Assembly (NCBI RefSeq): GCF_002101885.1
Contig: NZ_LQPS01000025.1
Location: 1 to 64,000 of the forward strand
DNA from: Mycolicibacter senuensis
Lineage (GTDB): Bacteria; Actinomycetota; Actinomycetes; Mycobacteriales; Mycobacteriaceae
Length of the DNA stretch: 64,000 bases
Direction: 5' to 3'
Shown here one piece after another: positions 1 to 10,597 of this stretch. How positions within the stretch are numbered: the first letter of the stretch is position 1; every line of letters starts with the position of its first letter. The translations under genes were made by a program, and so were the position numbers. Below the pieces are notes generated by a model, which was not told where the DNA came from, did not search any database, and saw only the letters and a program-made list of their open reading frames with translations.

Positions 1-98
1 TGCACGTCATCTGGCACTGCTGGCAAGACCACCTCGCCTACAACCCCGACAAACACCGAGCGCTCCAGAAAACCCTCACCCAAAAAGGGGCGGCTTGA
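1..98 (+). mobile_element. 3' end of an IS110-like transposase (partial)
   Basis: An open frame enters from the left edge and ends at a TGA at 96-98. The visible tail is 31 residues, with a Trp/Cys-rich start (VIWHCWQDH), a YNPDKH motif and a short basic end. The C-termini of IS110/IS116-type transposases (DEDD-like and serine domains, guided by bridge RNA) often end in a similar VIWxxWxDxxxYxPxxH pattern, so I assign it to that family. Only the tail is in the window, so neither the catalytic motifs nor the other element end can be checked. The frame converges on murG with an 11-bp gap, so the element sits at the 3' edge of murG, where murC follows in other mycobacteria. It could instead be another transposase family. 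Confidence 0.55.
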
Positions 99-109
99 CA
101 TAGGGCTTC

Positions 110-1252
110 TCATGCGCCGCCCCTCAGCATTGCGACCTCGAGGGCCACCTCGGCCACCCGTCGCGCCGCCTCCGGGTGCCCGGCCAGCCGGGCAGCGCTG
201 GTCATCGCCGCCAGCCGCGCCCGATCGGTGAGCAGTCCGGCAACCGTGCCGGCCACGAAATCCGGGGTCAGCGCGGCGTCGTCGACCAGCACACCGCCAC
301 CGGCGTTGACGACCGGCAGCGCGTTGAGCCGCTGCTCGCCGTTGCCGATCGGCAACGGCACGTACACCGCCGGCAACCCCACCGCCGACACCTCGGCCAC
401 CGTCATCGCCCCGGATCGGCAGATCGCCAGATCGGCGGCCGCGTACGCCAGGTCCATCCGGTCCAGATAGGGCACCGCGACGTAACGCGGATCGCCCTCG
501 GCGGGCTGCGGCAGATCCAGCGTGTTCTTCGGGCCGTGCGCGTGCAGCACCGAAACCCCGGCCGCGGCAAGATGTTCAGCCGCTCCGGCGACGGCCTGGT
601 TGATCGACTGGGCACCTTGCGAACCGCCGAAAACCAGCAGCACCCGGTCATCGTCGGCGAAGCCGAAGTGAGCGCGGGCCGTTGCGCGCAGCGCCGCCCG
701 GTCCAAGGTGGTGATCGCCGCCCGGACCGGCACCCCGACGACCTCCGGGCGCGACAGGCCGCAGTCGCCCACGGCCGAGAGCACCCGCGCGGCGCCGCGG
801 GCGCCGACCCGGTTGGCCAGCCCCGCGCGCGCATTGGCCTCGTGGATCACCACCGGCACCCGCCGCCGGCCGATACCGCGCGCAGCCAGATACGCCGGCA
901 GCGCCACATAGCCGCCGAAACCGATCACCACGTCGGCCTGCACGGCGCGCAACACCGCCCGAGTCTCGCGGACCGCGCGCACCACCCGCGGCGGCAGCCG
1001 GACCAGATCGGCGTTGAGTTTGCGGGGCAACGGCACCGGGGTGATCAGCTCCAGATCGTAGCCGCGAGCCGGCACCAACCGGGTCTCCAGGCCGCGTGCC
1101 GTACCCAGGGCGGTGATGCGGACACTCGCGTCCAGGGCGCGCAGCGCGTCGGCGACCGCCATGGCGGGCTCGACGTGGCCTGCGGTACCGCCGCCGGCCA
1201 GAACCACCGATATCGGCGCACCGCGGTCCGGCTTGCTGACCGAGTCGTTCAC
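110..1252 (-). CDS. murG: MurG, lipid II synthase (UDP-GlcNAc transferase)
   Basis: MurG transfers GlcNAc from UDP-GlcNAc to undecaprenyl-PP-MurNAc-pentapeptide (lipid I to lipid II) on the inner face of the membrane. About 380 residues: the [11 protein letters not shown] glycine loop near the N-terminus, [43 protein letters not shown], and [19 protein letters not shown] with [11 protein letters not shown] in the donor-binding half. The open frame runs further upstream, but that part is Arg/Pro-rich and is antisense-like over ftsW. I chose the GTG at 1252, which gives the family N-terminus and has AGGGGAG directly upstream, although the spacing is very short. It starts 4 bp after the ftsW stop. 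Downstream lies transposase sequence rather than murC, so the usual transcript may be cut here. Confidence 0.95.
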   Translation of the reverse strand: MNDSVSKPDRGAPISVVLAGGGTAGHVEPAMAVADALRALDASVRITALGTARGLETRLVPARGYDLELITPVPLPRKLNADLVRLPPRVVRAVRETRAVLRAVQADVVIGFGGYVALPAYLAARGIGRRRVPVVIHEANARAGLANRVGARGAARVLSAVGDCGLSRPEVVGVPVRAAITTLDRAALRATARAHFGFADDDRVLLVFGGSQGAQSINQAVAGAAEHLAAAGVSVLHAHGPKNTLDLPQPAEGDPRYVAVPYLDRMDLAYAAADLAICRSGAMTVAEVSAVGLPAVYVPLPIGNGEQRLNALPVVNAGGGVLVDDAALTPDFVAGTVAGLLTDRARLAAMTSAARLAGHPEAARRVAEVALEVAMLRGGA

Positions 1253-1256
1253 TCCC

Positions 1257-2825
1257 CTAATGCTGACCTTCCAGTGCGCGTGCGCGCCCGACTGTCGGGC
1301 GCCGCTGGCCCGACGCCGCTTGTCCGGACGCCGCTTGTACGGACGCCGCCCGGCGACGTCGGTCGCCTCCATTTTGCCCTGCCCGGCCGGTGCCGCGGCT
1401 CGCCGCCCGCTTCGTCGGCTGCCCGGCTGCGCGCTGCCGCCCCGCCGACCGCGACGGTGCCCGCCCGGTGCCGCGCTGCCCCCCGCCGGATTGCGGCCTG
1501 GACCGCAGCCGGTCACGCAGCGCCTCGATCCGGGTCGGTGCATACGGCTCCGGCAGCGGCAACCGCAGCATCCGGTTCATCCGGTCCTCCCGGCCGGCGC
1601 GCAGCGCCGCCACCGCCTCCGGCTCGTGCCGGGCCGCATTGGCCATGATGCCGATCATGAACAGCGTTGTCGCCGTAGAGGTTCCACCGGCCGATATCAG
1701 CGGCAGCTGAATACCGGTGACGGGCAACAGCCCGATAACGTAGCCGACGTTGATGAAGGACTGGCCGATCACCCACATCGTGGTGGTGGCCGTCAGCAGT
1801 CGCAGGAACGGGTCGGCGGAGCGCTTCGCGATGCGCATACCGGTGTAGGCGAACAGGCCGAACAGCGCCAGCAACCCGAAGCCGCCGATGAAGCCGAGTT
1901 CCTCGCCGATGATGGCGAAGATGAAGTCGTTGTGCGCGTTGGGCAGATAGTTCCACTTCGCGGTGCCCTGGCCCAGGCCGTCGCCGAAGATGCCGCCGTT
2001 GGCCAGCGCGAACTTCGCCTGCCGCGCCTGGTAGCCGGCGCCCTGCAGGTCGGCGTCCGGGTCCAGCCAGGACCGCACCCGGTCGGAACGGTAGCCCTCG
2101 GTCACCGCCATGATCGCGGCGGCGGCGACAATGGCCGTCAGTGACGTGAGGAACACCCGCAACGGCAGACCGGCATACCACAACAGCGCCAGCAGAATGA
2201 TGCCCAGCGAGACCGTCTGCCCCAAGTCGGGCTGGGCGACGATCAGCACCAGCGCAACCACGGCGGCCGGCACCAGCGGGACGAGCATCTCGCCCAGCGT
2301 CGCGCGTTCCATCCGCCGGGCCGCCAGCAGGTGGGCGCCCCAGATGACGAACGCGATCTTAGCCAGCTCGGAGGGCTGCATGGAGAAGCCGGCGACGACG
2401 AACCAGCCGCGAGAACCGTTGGACAAGGTGCCGATACCCGGGATCAGCACCAGCACCAGCAGCACGATGGTGAAGGCGTAACCGGCAAAAGCCATGCGCC
2501 GCATGAACCGGACCGGCATCCGCAACGCCACATAGCAGCCGATGAGCCCGATCACCGTCCACAGCACCTGCTTGCCGAAGATCCGCCAGGCCGAGCCGTC
2601 GATGCCGTAGGACTCCACCCCCGAGGCGGACAGCACCATGATCAGGCCGAGCGTGGTCAGCAGGGCGGCAATCGCGATGATGAGGTGAAACGACGTCATG
2701 GGCCGGCCCAGCCAGGCGCCGAACCGGGTGCGCGGCTCGGTGTCGGCGGGCTTGTGCGCCGTCGTCTCGTCATCGGCGGCCGCGGCCCCGGCGTTTCGCC
2801 GCAGCCGGGCCAGAAGCCCGATCAC
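1257..2825 (-). CDS. ftsW: FtsW, SEDS peptidoglycan glycosyltransferase of the divisome
   Basis: FtsW polymerises lipid II at the septum together with PbpB (FtsI). The 522 residues include a cytoplasmic N-terminus ending in the [18 protein letters not shown] region, about ten hydrophobic segments, and the SEDS hallmarks [36 protein letters not shown] and [10 protein letters not shown]. The C-terminal 100 residues are a basic, Arg/Gln/Pro-rich cytoplasmic tail as in mycobacterial FtsW. The start is a GTG overlapping the murD stop (GTGA), which implies translational coupling. The gene lies between murD and murG as in other dcw clusters. Confidence 0.96.
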   Translation of the reverse strand: MIGLLARLRRNAGAAAADDETTAHKPADTEPRTRFGAWLGRPMTSFHLIIAIAALLTTLGLIMVLSASGVESYGIDGSAWRIFGKQVLWTVIGLIGCYVALRMPVRFMRRMAFAGYAFTIVLLVLVLIPGIGTLSNGSRGWFVVAGFSMQPSELAKIAFVIWGAHLLAARRMERATLGEMLVPLVPAAVVALVLIVAQPDLGQTVSLGIILLALLWYAGLPLRVFLTSLTAIVAAAAIMAVTEGYRSDRVRSWLDPDADLQGAGYQARQAKFALANGGIFGDGLGQGTAKWNYLPNAHNDFIFAIIGEELGFIGGFGLLALFGLFAYTGMRIAKRSADPFLRLLTATTTMWVIGQSFINVGYVIGLLPVTGIQLPLISAGGTSTATTLFMIGIMANAARHEPEAVAALRAGREDRMNRMLRLPLPEPYAPTRIEALRDRLRSRPQSGGGQRGTGRAPSRSAGRQRAAGQPTKRAASRGTGRAGQNGGDRRRRAASVQAASGQAASGQRRPTVGRARALEGQH

Positions 2826-4276
2826 ACCGCCCCCGCCGCGGCGCGCACGGCGGCGGCGAAGGCGTCGCCCCGGGCGCCGTAACCGGCGAACTGGTCGAAG
2901 GACGCCCCCGCCGGAGCCAGCAGCACCGTGTCGCCGGGCCGGGCCAGGCTGCGGGCGGCGGCCACCACCGCAGTCATCACTCGGGAGCTCAGCGGCTCAT
3001 CGGACCTGTCAGCTACTTGCGTCACACGAGTAACTGGAGACACGGCTGTATCACCCATATCAATATCCTCGCCCGTCACAACCTGTACGACGGGGACATC
3101 CGGTGCGTGTCGTGATAACGCCTTGGCAACCACGGCGCGGTCGCGCCCGATCAGCACCGCCCCGGCCAGGCGCCCGGCGATGCGGGCCACGGTCGCATCG
3201 ACCGACGCGCCCTTGAGCAGACCGCCGGCCACCCAGACCACCCGCGGATAAGCCAGCACCGAGGCTTCGGCAGCGTGCGGATTGGTGGCCTTGGAGTCGT
3301 CGACGTAGCTGATGCCGTCGGCGACGACCACCAGTTCGGCGCGGTGCCGGCCGACCTGAAACGACGCCAGCGCGGTCGCGATCGCTTCCGGCGGCACCTC
3401 CACGCTGCGGGCCAGCGCCGCCGCGGCCAGCGCATCGAGCACACCGACCGGCCCGGGAACCGGAATCGAGGCCACCGGCGCCAGCACCGCCTCGTCGGCG
3501 AACCCGCGGTCGACCAGCATGCCGTCGAGCACGCCGAGTTCGCCGGCGGCCGGTTCCCCGAGCCGGAAACCCGCTTTCACCGCCGCGGGCGACCCGCCCA
3601 GCAGCGCCGCCGCGCGGTCGTCGTCGAGGCCGACCACCGCCACCCGGCCGCCCAGTGCCCGCGCCTTGTCCGCGGTGTAGGCGGCCATGCTGCCGTGCCA
3701 GTCCAGGTGGTCTTCGGCGATGTTGAGCACCACCCCGGCCTCCGGACGCAGCGACGGCGCCCAGTGCAGCTGGAAACTGGACAGCTCGACGGCCAGCAGT
3801 TCGGCGGGCTCGCCCAGCACATCCAGCACCGGGCTGCCGATGTTGCCGCACAACTGGGCGCGCCGGCCCGCGGCGGTCAGCATGGCGTGCAGCATCGACG
3901 TCGTGGTGGTCTTGCCGTTGGTACCGGTCACCACCAGCCAGCGCCGCGGCGGCCCGTAGTAGCCGGCGGCGTCCAGGCGCCAGGCCAGTTCCACGTCGCC
4001 CCAGACCGGCACGCCGGCCGCGGCGGCCGCAACCAGCAGCGGCGTGGTGGGCGGGAACCCCGGGCTGGTGACCACCACGGTGTAGTCGGTGATCTGTGCG
4101 GCGGCCGCCGCCGGGCTCAACGTCGTCACGCCGTGGTGACCGCGCAGTGCGGCCGCGTCATCGTCGCAGAGTGTCAGGTCCAGGCCCAGCGGCGCCAATG
4201 CGCTCAGCACCGCCCGGCCGGTCACCCCCGCCCCGGCGACCAGCACCCGTGCACCGGAGGACAGCACGCCGGTCAT
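2822..4276 (-). CDS. murD: MurD, UDP-MurNAc-L-alanine:D-glutamate ligase
   Basis: A cytoplasmic ATP-dependent ligase that adds D-Glu to UDP-MurNAc-L-Ala. 484 residues. Visible are the Rossmann-like N-terminal UDP-binding domain ([14 protein letters not shown]), the Mur-ligase P-loop [11 protein letters not shown], the ELSSFQLHW and [13 protein letters not shown] motifs of the central ATPase domain, and the C-terminal domain with [12 protein letters not shown] and the [15 protein letters not shown] signature. The ATG at 4276 is 1 bp after the mraY stop and the 3' end overlaps ftsW by 4 bp, so it belongs to the tightly coupled dcw operon. Length and motifs are normal for the family. Confidence 0.97.
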   Translation of the reverse strand: MTGVLSSGARVLVAGAGVTGRAVLSALAPLGLDLTLCDDDAAALRGHHGVTTLSPAAAAAQITDYTVVVTSPGFPPTTPLLVAAAAAGVPVWGDVELAWRLDAAGYYGPPRRWLVVTGTNGKTTTTSMLHAMLTAAGRRAQLCGNIGSPVLDVLGEPAELLAVELSSFQLHWAPSLRPEAGVVLNIAEDHLDWHGSMAAYTADKARALGGRVAVVGLDDDRAAALLGGSPAAVKAGFRLGEPAAGELGVLDGMLVDRGFADEAVLAPVASIPVPGPVGVLDALAAAALARSVEVPPEAIATALASFQVGRHRAELVVVADGISYVDDSKATNPHAAEASVLAYPRVVWVAGGLLKGASVDATVARIAGRLAGAVLIGRDRAVVAKALSRHAPDVPVVQVVTGEDIDMGDTAVSPVTRVTQVADRSDEPLSSRVMTAVVAAARSLARPGDTVLLAPAGASFDQFAGYGARGDAFAAAVRAAAGAV

Positions 4277-4277
4277 G

Positions 4278-5357
4278 TCAGCCGCCGACGGCGGTGAACC
4301 ACTCGCCGTAGAACATGGAGACGCCCAACCCGCAGGCGATGGCGGTCAGCAGCCAGAACCGGATGATCACCGTGGTCTCCGCCCAGCCGGCCAACTCGAA
4401 GTGATGATGGAACGGCGCCATCCGGAACACCCGGCGGCCGGTGCTGCGGAAGGCCAGGATCTGCACGACGACCGAGGTGATCTCGGCGACGAAGAGCCCG
4501 CCGAGCACCACCGCGAGGATCTCGGTGTGGGTGGTCACCGACATCCCGGCGATCACCCCGCCCAACGCCAGCGATCCGGTGTCGCCCATGAAGATCTTCG
4601 CCGGCGCGGCGTTCCACCACAGGAACCCGATGCAGGCGCCCGCCGTGGCGGCGGCGATCAGCGCCAAGTCCAGCGGGTCGCGCACGTTGTAGCAGCCCAG
4701 CCCGGGCGCGATGGCGCAGGCGTTGCGGTGCTGCATCACGGTGATCAGCACGTAGGCGGCACTGACCATCGCCATCGATCCGGCGGCCAGACCGTCCAGG
4801 CCGTCGGTGAAGTTCACCGCGTTCGACCAGGCGCTGACGATCAGGATGACGAACAACACGAAAATCGCCGGTGGCAGTGTGACGGTGGCGATCTCGCGCA
4901 CGTAGGACAGCTGCTGGGAGCCCGGGGTCAGCCCGGAGCTGTTGCGGAAGTTGAGCACCAGCAGGCCGAACAGGGTCGCCGCGGTGACCTGCCCGACGGT
5001 CTTGGCGGTCTTGTTCAAGCCCAGGTTGCGTGACCGGCGGATCTTGATCAGGTCGTCGATGAAGCCCACGCCGCCCAGTGCGGTCGCCAACCCCAGCACC
5101 AACAGCCCTGAGGCCGTCGGTCCGGTGCCGTAGAAGACCAGGCCCGCCAGCTGAGCCGTCAGGTAGCCCGCCCAGATCCCGGCCACGATCGCCACGCCAC
5201 CCATCGACGGGGTGCCCCGTTTGCTCTGATGGCTGGCCGGGCCGTCCTCGCGGATCTCCTGACCGAAACCCTGCTTGGTGAACACCCGGATCAGCACCGG
5301 GGTCAACAGGATGGCGACCAACAACGCGACACCGGCCGCGACGAGGATCATGATCAT
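4278..5357 (-). CDS. mraY: MraY (MurX), phospho-MurNAc-pentapeptide translocase
   Basis: MraY joins UDP-MurNAc-pentapeptide to decaprenyl phosphate to make lipid I in the membrane. 359 residues with about ten transmembrane segments. Family motifs are [10 protein letters not shown] and [12 protein letters not shown] after helix 1, [19 protein letters not shown] with the catalytic Asp residues, and [12 protein letters not shown] followed by PFHHHFEL. The ATG at 5357 has AGGAGA upstream and overlaps the last base of the murF stop; a second in-frame ATG lies two codons later. It is part of the murF-mraY-murD-ftsW-murG unit. Confidence 0.97.
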   Translation of the reverse strand: MIMILVAAGVALLVAILLTPVLIRVFTKQGFGQEIREDGPASHQSKRGTPSMGGVAIVAGIWAGYLTAQLAGLVFYGTGPTASGLLVLGLATALGGVGFIDDLIKIRRSRNLGLNKTAKTVGQVTAATLFGLLVLNFRNSSGLTPGSQQLSYVREIATVTLPPAIFVLFVILIVSAWSNAVNFTDGLDGLAAGSMAMVSAAYVLITVMQHRNACAIAPGLGCYNVRDPLDLALIAAATAGACIGFLWWNAAPAKIFMGDTGSLALGGVIAGMSVTTHTEILAVVLGGLFVAEITSVVVQILAFRSTGRRVFRMAPFHHHFELAGWAETTVIIRFWLLTAIACGLGVSMFYGEWFTAVGG

Positions 5358-6883
5358 CAGCGATCTCCTGGAGCGTCGCTGACCAGCGCGTCGGCCAGGA
5401 CCGTCAACCCGGCGGAGTTGGACGCCTTGACCAGTACCACGTCACCCGGCCGCAATTCGGCGCGCAGCAGGGACAGGGCGGCATCGACGTCCGGTACCGC
5501 GGTGGCCCCCCTGTCACCGTCGGCGCCCCAGGATCCCTCCATGACCGCGCCGTGGTGCATCGCGCCCATCGCTCTCCCTACGCCGACGACAATGAGACGA
5601 GACACATCTAAGCGCACCGCGAGCCGGCCGATGCGGTCATGCTCAGATATCGCGTCCTCGCCCAGCTCAGCCATCTCACCGAGCACCGCCCAACTGCGTC
5701 TCGGCGCGAGAGTTTCAGCATCCTGACCGCGGGCGATCCAGGCCAGCGCCTGCAGCGCCGCCCGCATGGAGTCCGGGTTGGCGTTGTAGGCGTCGTCGAT
5801 CACCGTCACCCCGTCGCCGCGGGTGGCGACCTGCATCCGGTGTCCCGACATCGGACCGGCGCCGGCCAGCGCCGACGCCACCTGCTCGGGCGTGGCGCCG
5901 CATTCCAGGGCGACCGCCGCCGCGCACAGCGCGTTGGAGACCTGGTGATCACCGGACACCCCGAGCTGCACGCCGGCCTCGCCGGCCGCCCCGCCCGGGC
6001 CGACGCGCAGCGTAAAACCCGGGCGGGCCAATCCGTCGAGCGTCGCCGGCCCGGCCCACACGTCGGCAGGCCCGGCCCGGCTGACCCGGACCACCCGGGC
6101 CGCGGTCTTGTCCGCCATCGCGGCCACCGCCGGATCATCGACGTTGAGGATCACCACACCGGACTCCGGAACAGCTTGCGCCAGTTCGGCTTTGGTCTCC
6201 GCGATCGCCTCGCGGGAGCCGAACTCCCCCAGGTGCGCGCTGCCGACGTTGAGCACCACCGCCACCTGCGGCGGGGCGATGGCGGCCAGCGCCGCGATGT
6301 TGCCGCGATGCCGGGCGGACAGTTCCAGCACCAGAAAGTCGGTGTCCTCGTCGGCACGCAGCACCGTCCACGGATGGCCCAGCTCGTTGTTGAACGACCC
6401 CGGCGGTGCGACCACCTGCCCCAACGGCGCCAGCACGGCGGCCAGCAGGTCCTTGGTGGAGGTCTTGCCCGACGAACCGGTGACCCCGATGATCCGCAGG
6501 CCGCCGGCGACCAGTCTGGCGGCCACGGCGGCGGCCAGGCCGGCCAGCGCGCCCAGCACCGCGGCCCCGGATCCGACGGCGTCGTCGTGCTCGAGGGCAC
6601 CGGATCGGCTGTCCGATGCAACCGGATCCACCACGATGGCCGGCACCCCGACCGGACGGGCGGCCAGCACCGCCACCGCACCGGCGGCCACCGCCGACGC
6701 CGCGTGGTCGTGGCCGTCGGCCCGCGCCCCCGGCAGCGCCAGGAACAACGAGCCCGCGGTGATGCGGCGGGAGTCGAACTCCACGGTCCCGGTGACGACG
6801 GTGCGCGCGGCCTGCTCCGGTGAGATGTCGGCAAGCCGGCCACCCACGATGTCGGCGATATCGGCGACGGTCAGCGCGATCAT
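5357..6883 (-). CDS. murF: MurF, UDP-MurNAc-tripeptide:D-Ala-D-Ala ligase
   Basis: MurF adds the D-Ala-D-Ala dipeptide to finish the cytoplasmic pentapeptide precursor. 508 residues: an N-terminal substrate domain ([17 protein letters not shown], the MurE/F-type DSR motif), P-loop [27 protein letters not shown] and [14 protein letters not shown] in the ATPase core, and the C-terminal [14 protein letters not shown] motif. The ATG at 6883 overlaps the murE stop (ATGA). About 20 residues around 180-200 ([14 protein letters not shown]) look like a loop insertion before the P-loop; insertions of this kind are seen in actinobacterial MurF. Confidence 0.96.
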   Translation of the reverse strand: MIALTVADIADIVGGRLADISPEQAARTVVTGTVEFDSRRITAGSLFLALPGARADGHDHAASAVAAGAVAVLAARPVGVPAIVVDPVASDSRSGALEHDDAVGSGAAVLGALAGLAAAVAARLVAGGLRIIGVTGSSGKTSTKDLLAAVLAPLGQVVAPPGSFNNELGHPWTVLRADEDTDFLVLELSARHRGNIAALAAIAPPQVAVVLNVGSAHLGEFGSREAIAETKAELAQAVPESGVVILNVDDPAVAAMADKTAARVVRVSRAGPADVWAGPATLDGLARPGFTLRVGPGGAAGEAGVQLGVSGDHQVSNALCAAAVALECGATPEQVASALAGAGPMSGHRMQVATRGDGVTVIDDAYNANPDSMRAALQALAWIARGQDAETLAPRRSWAVLGEMAELGEDAISEHDRIGRLAVRLDVSRLIVVGVGRAMGAMHHGAVMEGSWGADGDRGATAVPDVDAALSLLRAELRPGDVVLVKASNSAGLTVLADALVSDAPGDR

Positions 6884-8430
6884 CGGTGCTGCTCGCGCGC
6901 GTCCAGCGCCTGGGCCAGCTCGATTCGGTCGTCGAAGGGCTGCGTGCGTCCCGCGGCGGTCTGGCCGGTTTCGTGGCCCTTGCCGGCGACGAGCACCACG
7001 TCGCCCGGCCGCGCCCAGCGCACCGCGTGGTCGATCGCCGCCCGTCGATCACCGATCTCGACCACCTCCGCGCTGCCGTCGGCAGCACCGGTCAGGACCG
7101 CACGCCGGATGTCGGCGGGGTCCTCGCCCCGAGGGTTGTCGTCGGTGACGACCACCAGGTCCGCACCCTGCGCGGCGATCCGGCCCATCGGGGCGCGCTT
7201 GCCGTGGTCGCGGTCGCCGCCGGCGCCGAACACCACGGCCAGCCGCCCGGGGCTGTCGCGCAGATCCTCGCGCAGGGTCTGCAGCACCGCGGCCAGCGCG
7301 CCCGGCTTGTGCGCGTAGTCGACCAGCGCCAGGAAATCCTGGCCACGATCGATCGGCTCCATCCGGCCGGGCACCCGGGCGTCACGCAGGCCCGGCGCCG
7401 CCTGCTCCGGCGACACTCCGACCGCATCGAGAATCGCCAGCGCCACCAGGCAATTGGCGACGTTGTAGTTGCCGGGCAGCCCGATTCCGACCGGGTGGTG
7501 CACACCGGCGGGGTCGACCGCCACGAACTCCCGGCCACCTGGGCCCGCACCCGCGCTGACGCGTTCCACACCCCAGCCCGCCGGCCGGCCGGTCGCGCTG
7601 ACGGTGACCGGCGCGCTCGCGCGCGCCGCCATCGCCTCACCGGCCGCGTCGTCGACGCAGACCACCGCCCGGGCGGCGTGCAGCGGTGAGGCCGGATCGA
7701 AAAGCCGCGCCTTGGCCTCGAAGTAGTCCGCCATGGTCGGGTGGAAGTCCAGGTGGTCGCGCGACAGGTTGGTGAACGCGCCCACCGCAAAGCGGGTGCC
7801 GTCGGCCCGGCCCAATGCCAAGGCGTGGCTGGACACCTCCATCACCACGGTGTCGACCCCGCGCTGCGCCATCACCGCCAGCAGCGCCTGCAGCGCCGGC
7901 GCCTCGGGGGTGGTCAGCGCACTGGGCAGATCGACCCCGTCGATCCGGACACCGACGGTGCCGATCAGCCCCGCAGTCCGGCCCGCGGCCCGCAACCCGG
8001 CCTCGACCAGGTAGGCGGTGGTGGTCTTGCCCGACGTCCCGGTGACACCGATGACCGTGAGCCGCTCGCAGGGACGCCCGTAGACGGTGGCAGCCAATTC
8101 GCCGAGCACGGCGCGGGGAGCCGGGTGCACCAGCACCGGTAACCCGGGCGCCGTTGCACCGCTGGCGATCTCGGCGGCCCCGTCCCCGTCGGAGAGCACC
8201 GCGACCGCCCCGCGTGCGACCGCGTCGGCGACGAACCGCGCCCCGCGGGTCGTCGCGCCGGGTAGCGCCGCGAACAGGTCCCCGGGCTGCGCATCCTGAG
8301 CGCGCAGCGTCAGCCCGGTGATCAGCAGCTCCGGCACCACACCGCCGGTCGCGGCGACCGCCCCGATGCGGTCGGCCAGGGCGCGCAGCGGAGTACCCGC
8401 CCCGACGTCGGGACGCATTGCGGCAGACAC
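6880..8430 (-). CDS. murE: MurE, UDP-MurNAc-dipeptide:meso-DAP ligase
   Basis: MurE adds meso-diaminopimelate to UDP-MurNAc-L-Ala-D-Glu. 516 residues from the chosen GTG. Motifs: [18 protein letters not shown] (UDP-binding domain), P-loop [32 protein letters not shown], the carbamylated-Lys region YFEAKARLF, and DNPR (in [12 protein letters not shown]), which selects meso-DAP rather than lysine. I prefer the GTG at 8430 because it is preceded 5 nt upstream by a near-perfect GGAGGTGA ribosome site. The in-frame ATG at 8445 lies inside that site and has no good site of its own. The stop overlaps murF by 4 bp. A 172-bp spacer separates it from pbpB. Confidence 0.95.
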   Translation of the reverse strand: MSAAMRPDVGAGTPLRALADRIGAVAATGGVVPELLITGLTLRAQDAQPGDLFAALPGATTRGARFVADAVARGAVAVLSDGDGAAEIASGATAPGLPVLVHPAPRAVLGELAATVYGRPCERLTVIGVTGTSGKTTTAYLVEAGLRAAGRTAGLIGTVGVRIDGVDLPSALTTPEAPALQALLAVMAQRGVDTVVMEVSSHALALGRADGTRFAVGAFTNLSRDHLDFHPTMADYFEAKARLFDPASPLHAARAVVCVDDAAGEAMAARASAPVTVSATGRPAGWGVERVSAGAGPGGREFVAVDPAGVHHPVGIGLPGNYNVANCLVALAILDAVGVSPEQAAPGLRDARVPGRMEPIDRGQDFLALVDYAHKPGALAAVLQTLREDLRDSPGRLAVVFGAGGDRDHGKRAPMGRIAAQGADLVVVTDDNPRGEDPADIRRAVLTGAADGSAEVVEIGDRRAAIDHAVRWARPGDVVLVAGKGHETGQTAAGRTQPFDDRIELAQALDAREQHR

Positions 8431-8602
8431 CGCGATCACCTCCATCCGCTAGCGCCAGGTCACCAGAACCGGACCTGAGACTACCCAGGCGGGCGCCGAC
8501 AGCGGGGCGGCCGATCGGCATTTCGCGGCCGGCAGGTCAGCCGGGTCCGGTTCAGCACGGCGGGGCGCTCTCGGCAGGCCACCGTGAGCGCGGAGGCTAC
8601 CG
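8431..8602. other. Spacer between pbpB and murE
   Basis: This GC-rich gap is the longest break between mur genes inside the dcw cluster. It holds the murE ribosome site at its murE-proximal edge. I see no gene, no clear terminator and no convincing promoter; in H37Rv the equivalent gap holds genes not seen here (Rv2159c-Rv2162c). Confidence 0.5.
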
Positions 8603-10597
8603 CTACATCGCCTGCAGCACGAGTGGCGGTCCCGGGTCCGGCGAGAGCGGAACGTTGTGTCGCTGCAACAGCCAGCCGGCGATGTTGTGGAACAGCGGCG
8701 CGGCCGACGTGCCCGGCGATCCGTCGGCGGCGCGATGGGGGTTGTCCATCATCATCCCGATGACGTAGCGCGGATTGTCCACCGGCGCGATCCCGGCGAA
8801 GGTGATCCAGTAGACGTCGTCGTAGTAGCAGCCGCAGCCGGGGTTGATCTGCTGGGCGGTGCCGGTCTTCCCGGCGATCTGGTAGCCGTCGACGGCGGCC
8901 TGCCATCCGGTGCCCTGCTGGACACCGGTCGGGTCGCGCTGGGTCACCGAGCGCAGCATGTTGCGGACGGTCTGCGCGGTCTGCTCGGAGACGACCCGCA
9001 CACCGTCCGGGCGGGGTTCTTCGGTGCGGGCGCCGTCGGGGGCGATGGTGGACTTGATGATTCGCGGCGGAATCCGCAACCCGTCGTTGGCGATGGCCTG
9101 ATACATCCCGGCCATCTGCAGCAGCGTCATCGACAGACCTTGGCCGATCGGAAGGTTGGCGAACGAGCTGCCCGACCACTGATCGACCGGCGGAACCAGC
9201 CCGGCGCTCTCGCCGGGAAGCGCCACGCCGGTGCGCTGTCCCAGACCGAATTTCTCCAGCATCTCGAACCAACGCTCCGGGCCCACCCGCTGCGCCAGCA
9301 TCAGGGTGCCGACGTTGGAGGACTTCCCGAAGATCCCGGTCGTGGTGTAGGGCGCCACCCCGTGCTCCCAGGCGTCGCTGACGGTGACATCGGCGACGTT
9401 GATCGAGCCCGGAACCTGCAGCACCTCATCGGGGTTGCTCAGTCCGTACTCGATGACCGACGCGGCGGTGATGATCTTGTTCACCGAGCCGGGCTCGAAC
9501 GGCGACGACACCGCCGGGTTGCCCAGCTGCCGGTCCTCCTGCCGCCCGATGTCCTGGGACGGGTCGAAGGTGTTGTCGCCGGCCATCGCCAGTACCTCGC
9601 CGCTCTTGGCGTCGAGCACCACCGCGGTGACGTTGCGGGCCCCGGAGACGTTCTTGGCCTGCTGAACCTGCTGCTGGACGTAGAACTGGATGTCGTCGTC
9701 GAGGGTCAGCTGGATCGTCGACCCGTTGACGGCCCGGTGCCGGTTGCGGTAGCTGCCCGGGATCACCACGCCGTCGGAGCCGCGGTCGTAGGTGATCGAG
9801 CCGTCGGTACCGGCCAGCACGGCATCCATCGAGTCTTCCAGCCCCAGCAGGCCGTGGCCGTCCCAATCGATGCCGCCGATGATGTTGGCGGCCAACGATC
9901 CGCCCGGGTACTGCCGCAGATCCTGACGCTCGCTGCCGACCTCGGGGAACTTGTCGGTGATCACCTCGGCCAGCGCCGGGTCGACGGCACGGGCCAGGTA
10001 GACGAAGGTCTCGTTGCTGCGCAACTTCTTCAGCAGCGTCGCCGCATCCGGCTTGTTACCGAGCCGGCCGGCGATGTCCTTGGCGATCTCTTGGAACCGG
10101 CGCTGCGGGTCGGGGGCGGCCGGATCCTTCTTCCGGGCCTCCGCGAGTTGCTTGCCGACCTTGATCGGCTGGAAGGTCAATGCCCGGGCTTCGATGGTGA
10201 ACGCCAACTTGTCGCCGGTGCGGTCGATGATGTCGCCGCGCATGGCCTGCTGGACGTCGGTGACCTTGAGTTGCCCGGCGGCCTCGGCCCGCAATCCCGA
10301 CGCCCGCGGCACCTGCAGGTAGAACAGCTGGGCCGCCGACAGCGCCAGCACCAGGAAGATGACGGCGTTGCCGGTGCGGTGCCGGAAGACGAACGATGCG
10401 CTGCGCAGTCCCAGGTCGGTGGCCGGCCGGGTGCGACGGTCGCGCGCCGAATGCCCCGTCTGCTGAGTAACTTTGGCGGGTTTGGCCGACTTGGGCTGCT
10501 TGGTGGGCTTGGTGGATCGGCCCGCGCTGCGGGTGCCGGCCTTGATCGACCCGTCGGCGCGCCGCGCCGGTCCCGTGCCCCGAGCCGGCCTTCTCAT
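8603..10597 (-). CDS. pbpB: PbpB (FtsI/PBP3), septal peptidoglycan transpeptidase
   Basis: A class B penicillin-binding protein that cross-links septal peptidoglycan in complex with FtsW. 664 residues: a basic cytoplasmic N-terminus (~85 residues), one transmembrane anchor (after FVFRHRTGNAV), a PBP dimer domain, then the transpeptidase domain. Catalytic motifs are SxxK in PFEPGSVNKI, SSN in FGKSSNVG, and KTG in IAGKTGTAQQ. PNPGCGCYYDD carries the Cys pair typical of mycobacterial PbpB. The frame is open far upstream, but the ATG at 10597 overlaps the stop of the preceding gene and gives the family length (679 residues in H37Rv). Confidence 0.95.
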   Translation of the reverse strand: MRRPARGTGPARRADGSIKAGTRSAGRSTKPTKQPKSAKPAKVTQQTGHSARDRRTRPATDLGLRSASFVFRHRTGNAVIFLVLALSAAQLFYLQVPRASGLRAEAAGQLKVTDVQQAMRGDIIDRTGDKLAFTIEARALTFQPIKVGKQLAEARKKDPAAPDPQRRFQEIAKDIAGRLGNKPDAATLLKKLRSNETFVYLARAVDPALAEVITDKFPEVGSERQDLRQYPGGSLAANIIGGIDWDGHGLLGLEDSMDAVLAGTDGSITYDRGSDGVVIPGSYRNRHRAVNGSTIQLTLDDDIQFYVQQQVQQAKNVSGARNVTAVVLDAKSGEVLAMAGDNTFDPSQDIGRQEDRQLGNPAVSSPFEPGSVNKIITAASVIEYGLSNPDEVLQVPGSINVADVTVSDAWEHGVAPYTTTGIFGKSSNVGTLMLAQRVGPERWFEMLEKFGLGQRTGVALPGESAGLVPPVDQWSGSSFANLPIGQGLSMTLLQMAGMYQAIANDGLRIPPRIIKSTIAPDGARTEEPRPDGVRVVSEQTAQTVRNMLRSVTQRDPTGVQQGTGWQAAVDGYQIAGKTGTAQQINPGCGCYYDDVYWITFAGIAPVDNPRYVIGMMMDNPHRAADGSPGTSAAPLFHNIAGWLLQRHNVPLSPDPGPPLVLQAM

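Noticed and set aside
1253..1543. Upstream extension of murG (97 extra codons)
   Set aside because: The extension lies inside ftsW in another frame, is Arg/Gly/Pro-rich, and is absent from known MurG; the GTG at 1252 gives the family N-terminus.
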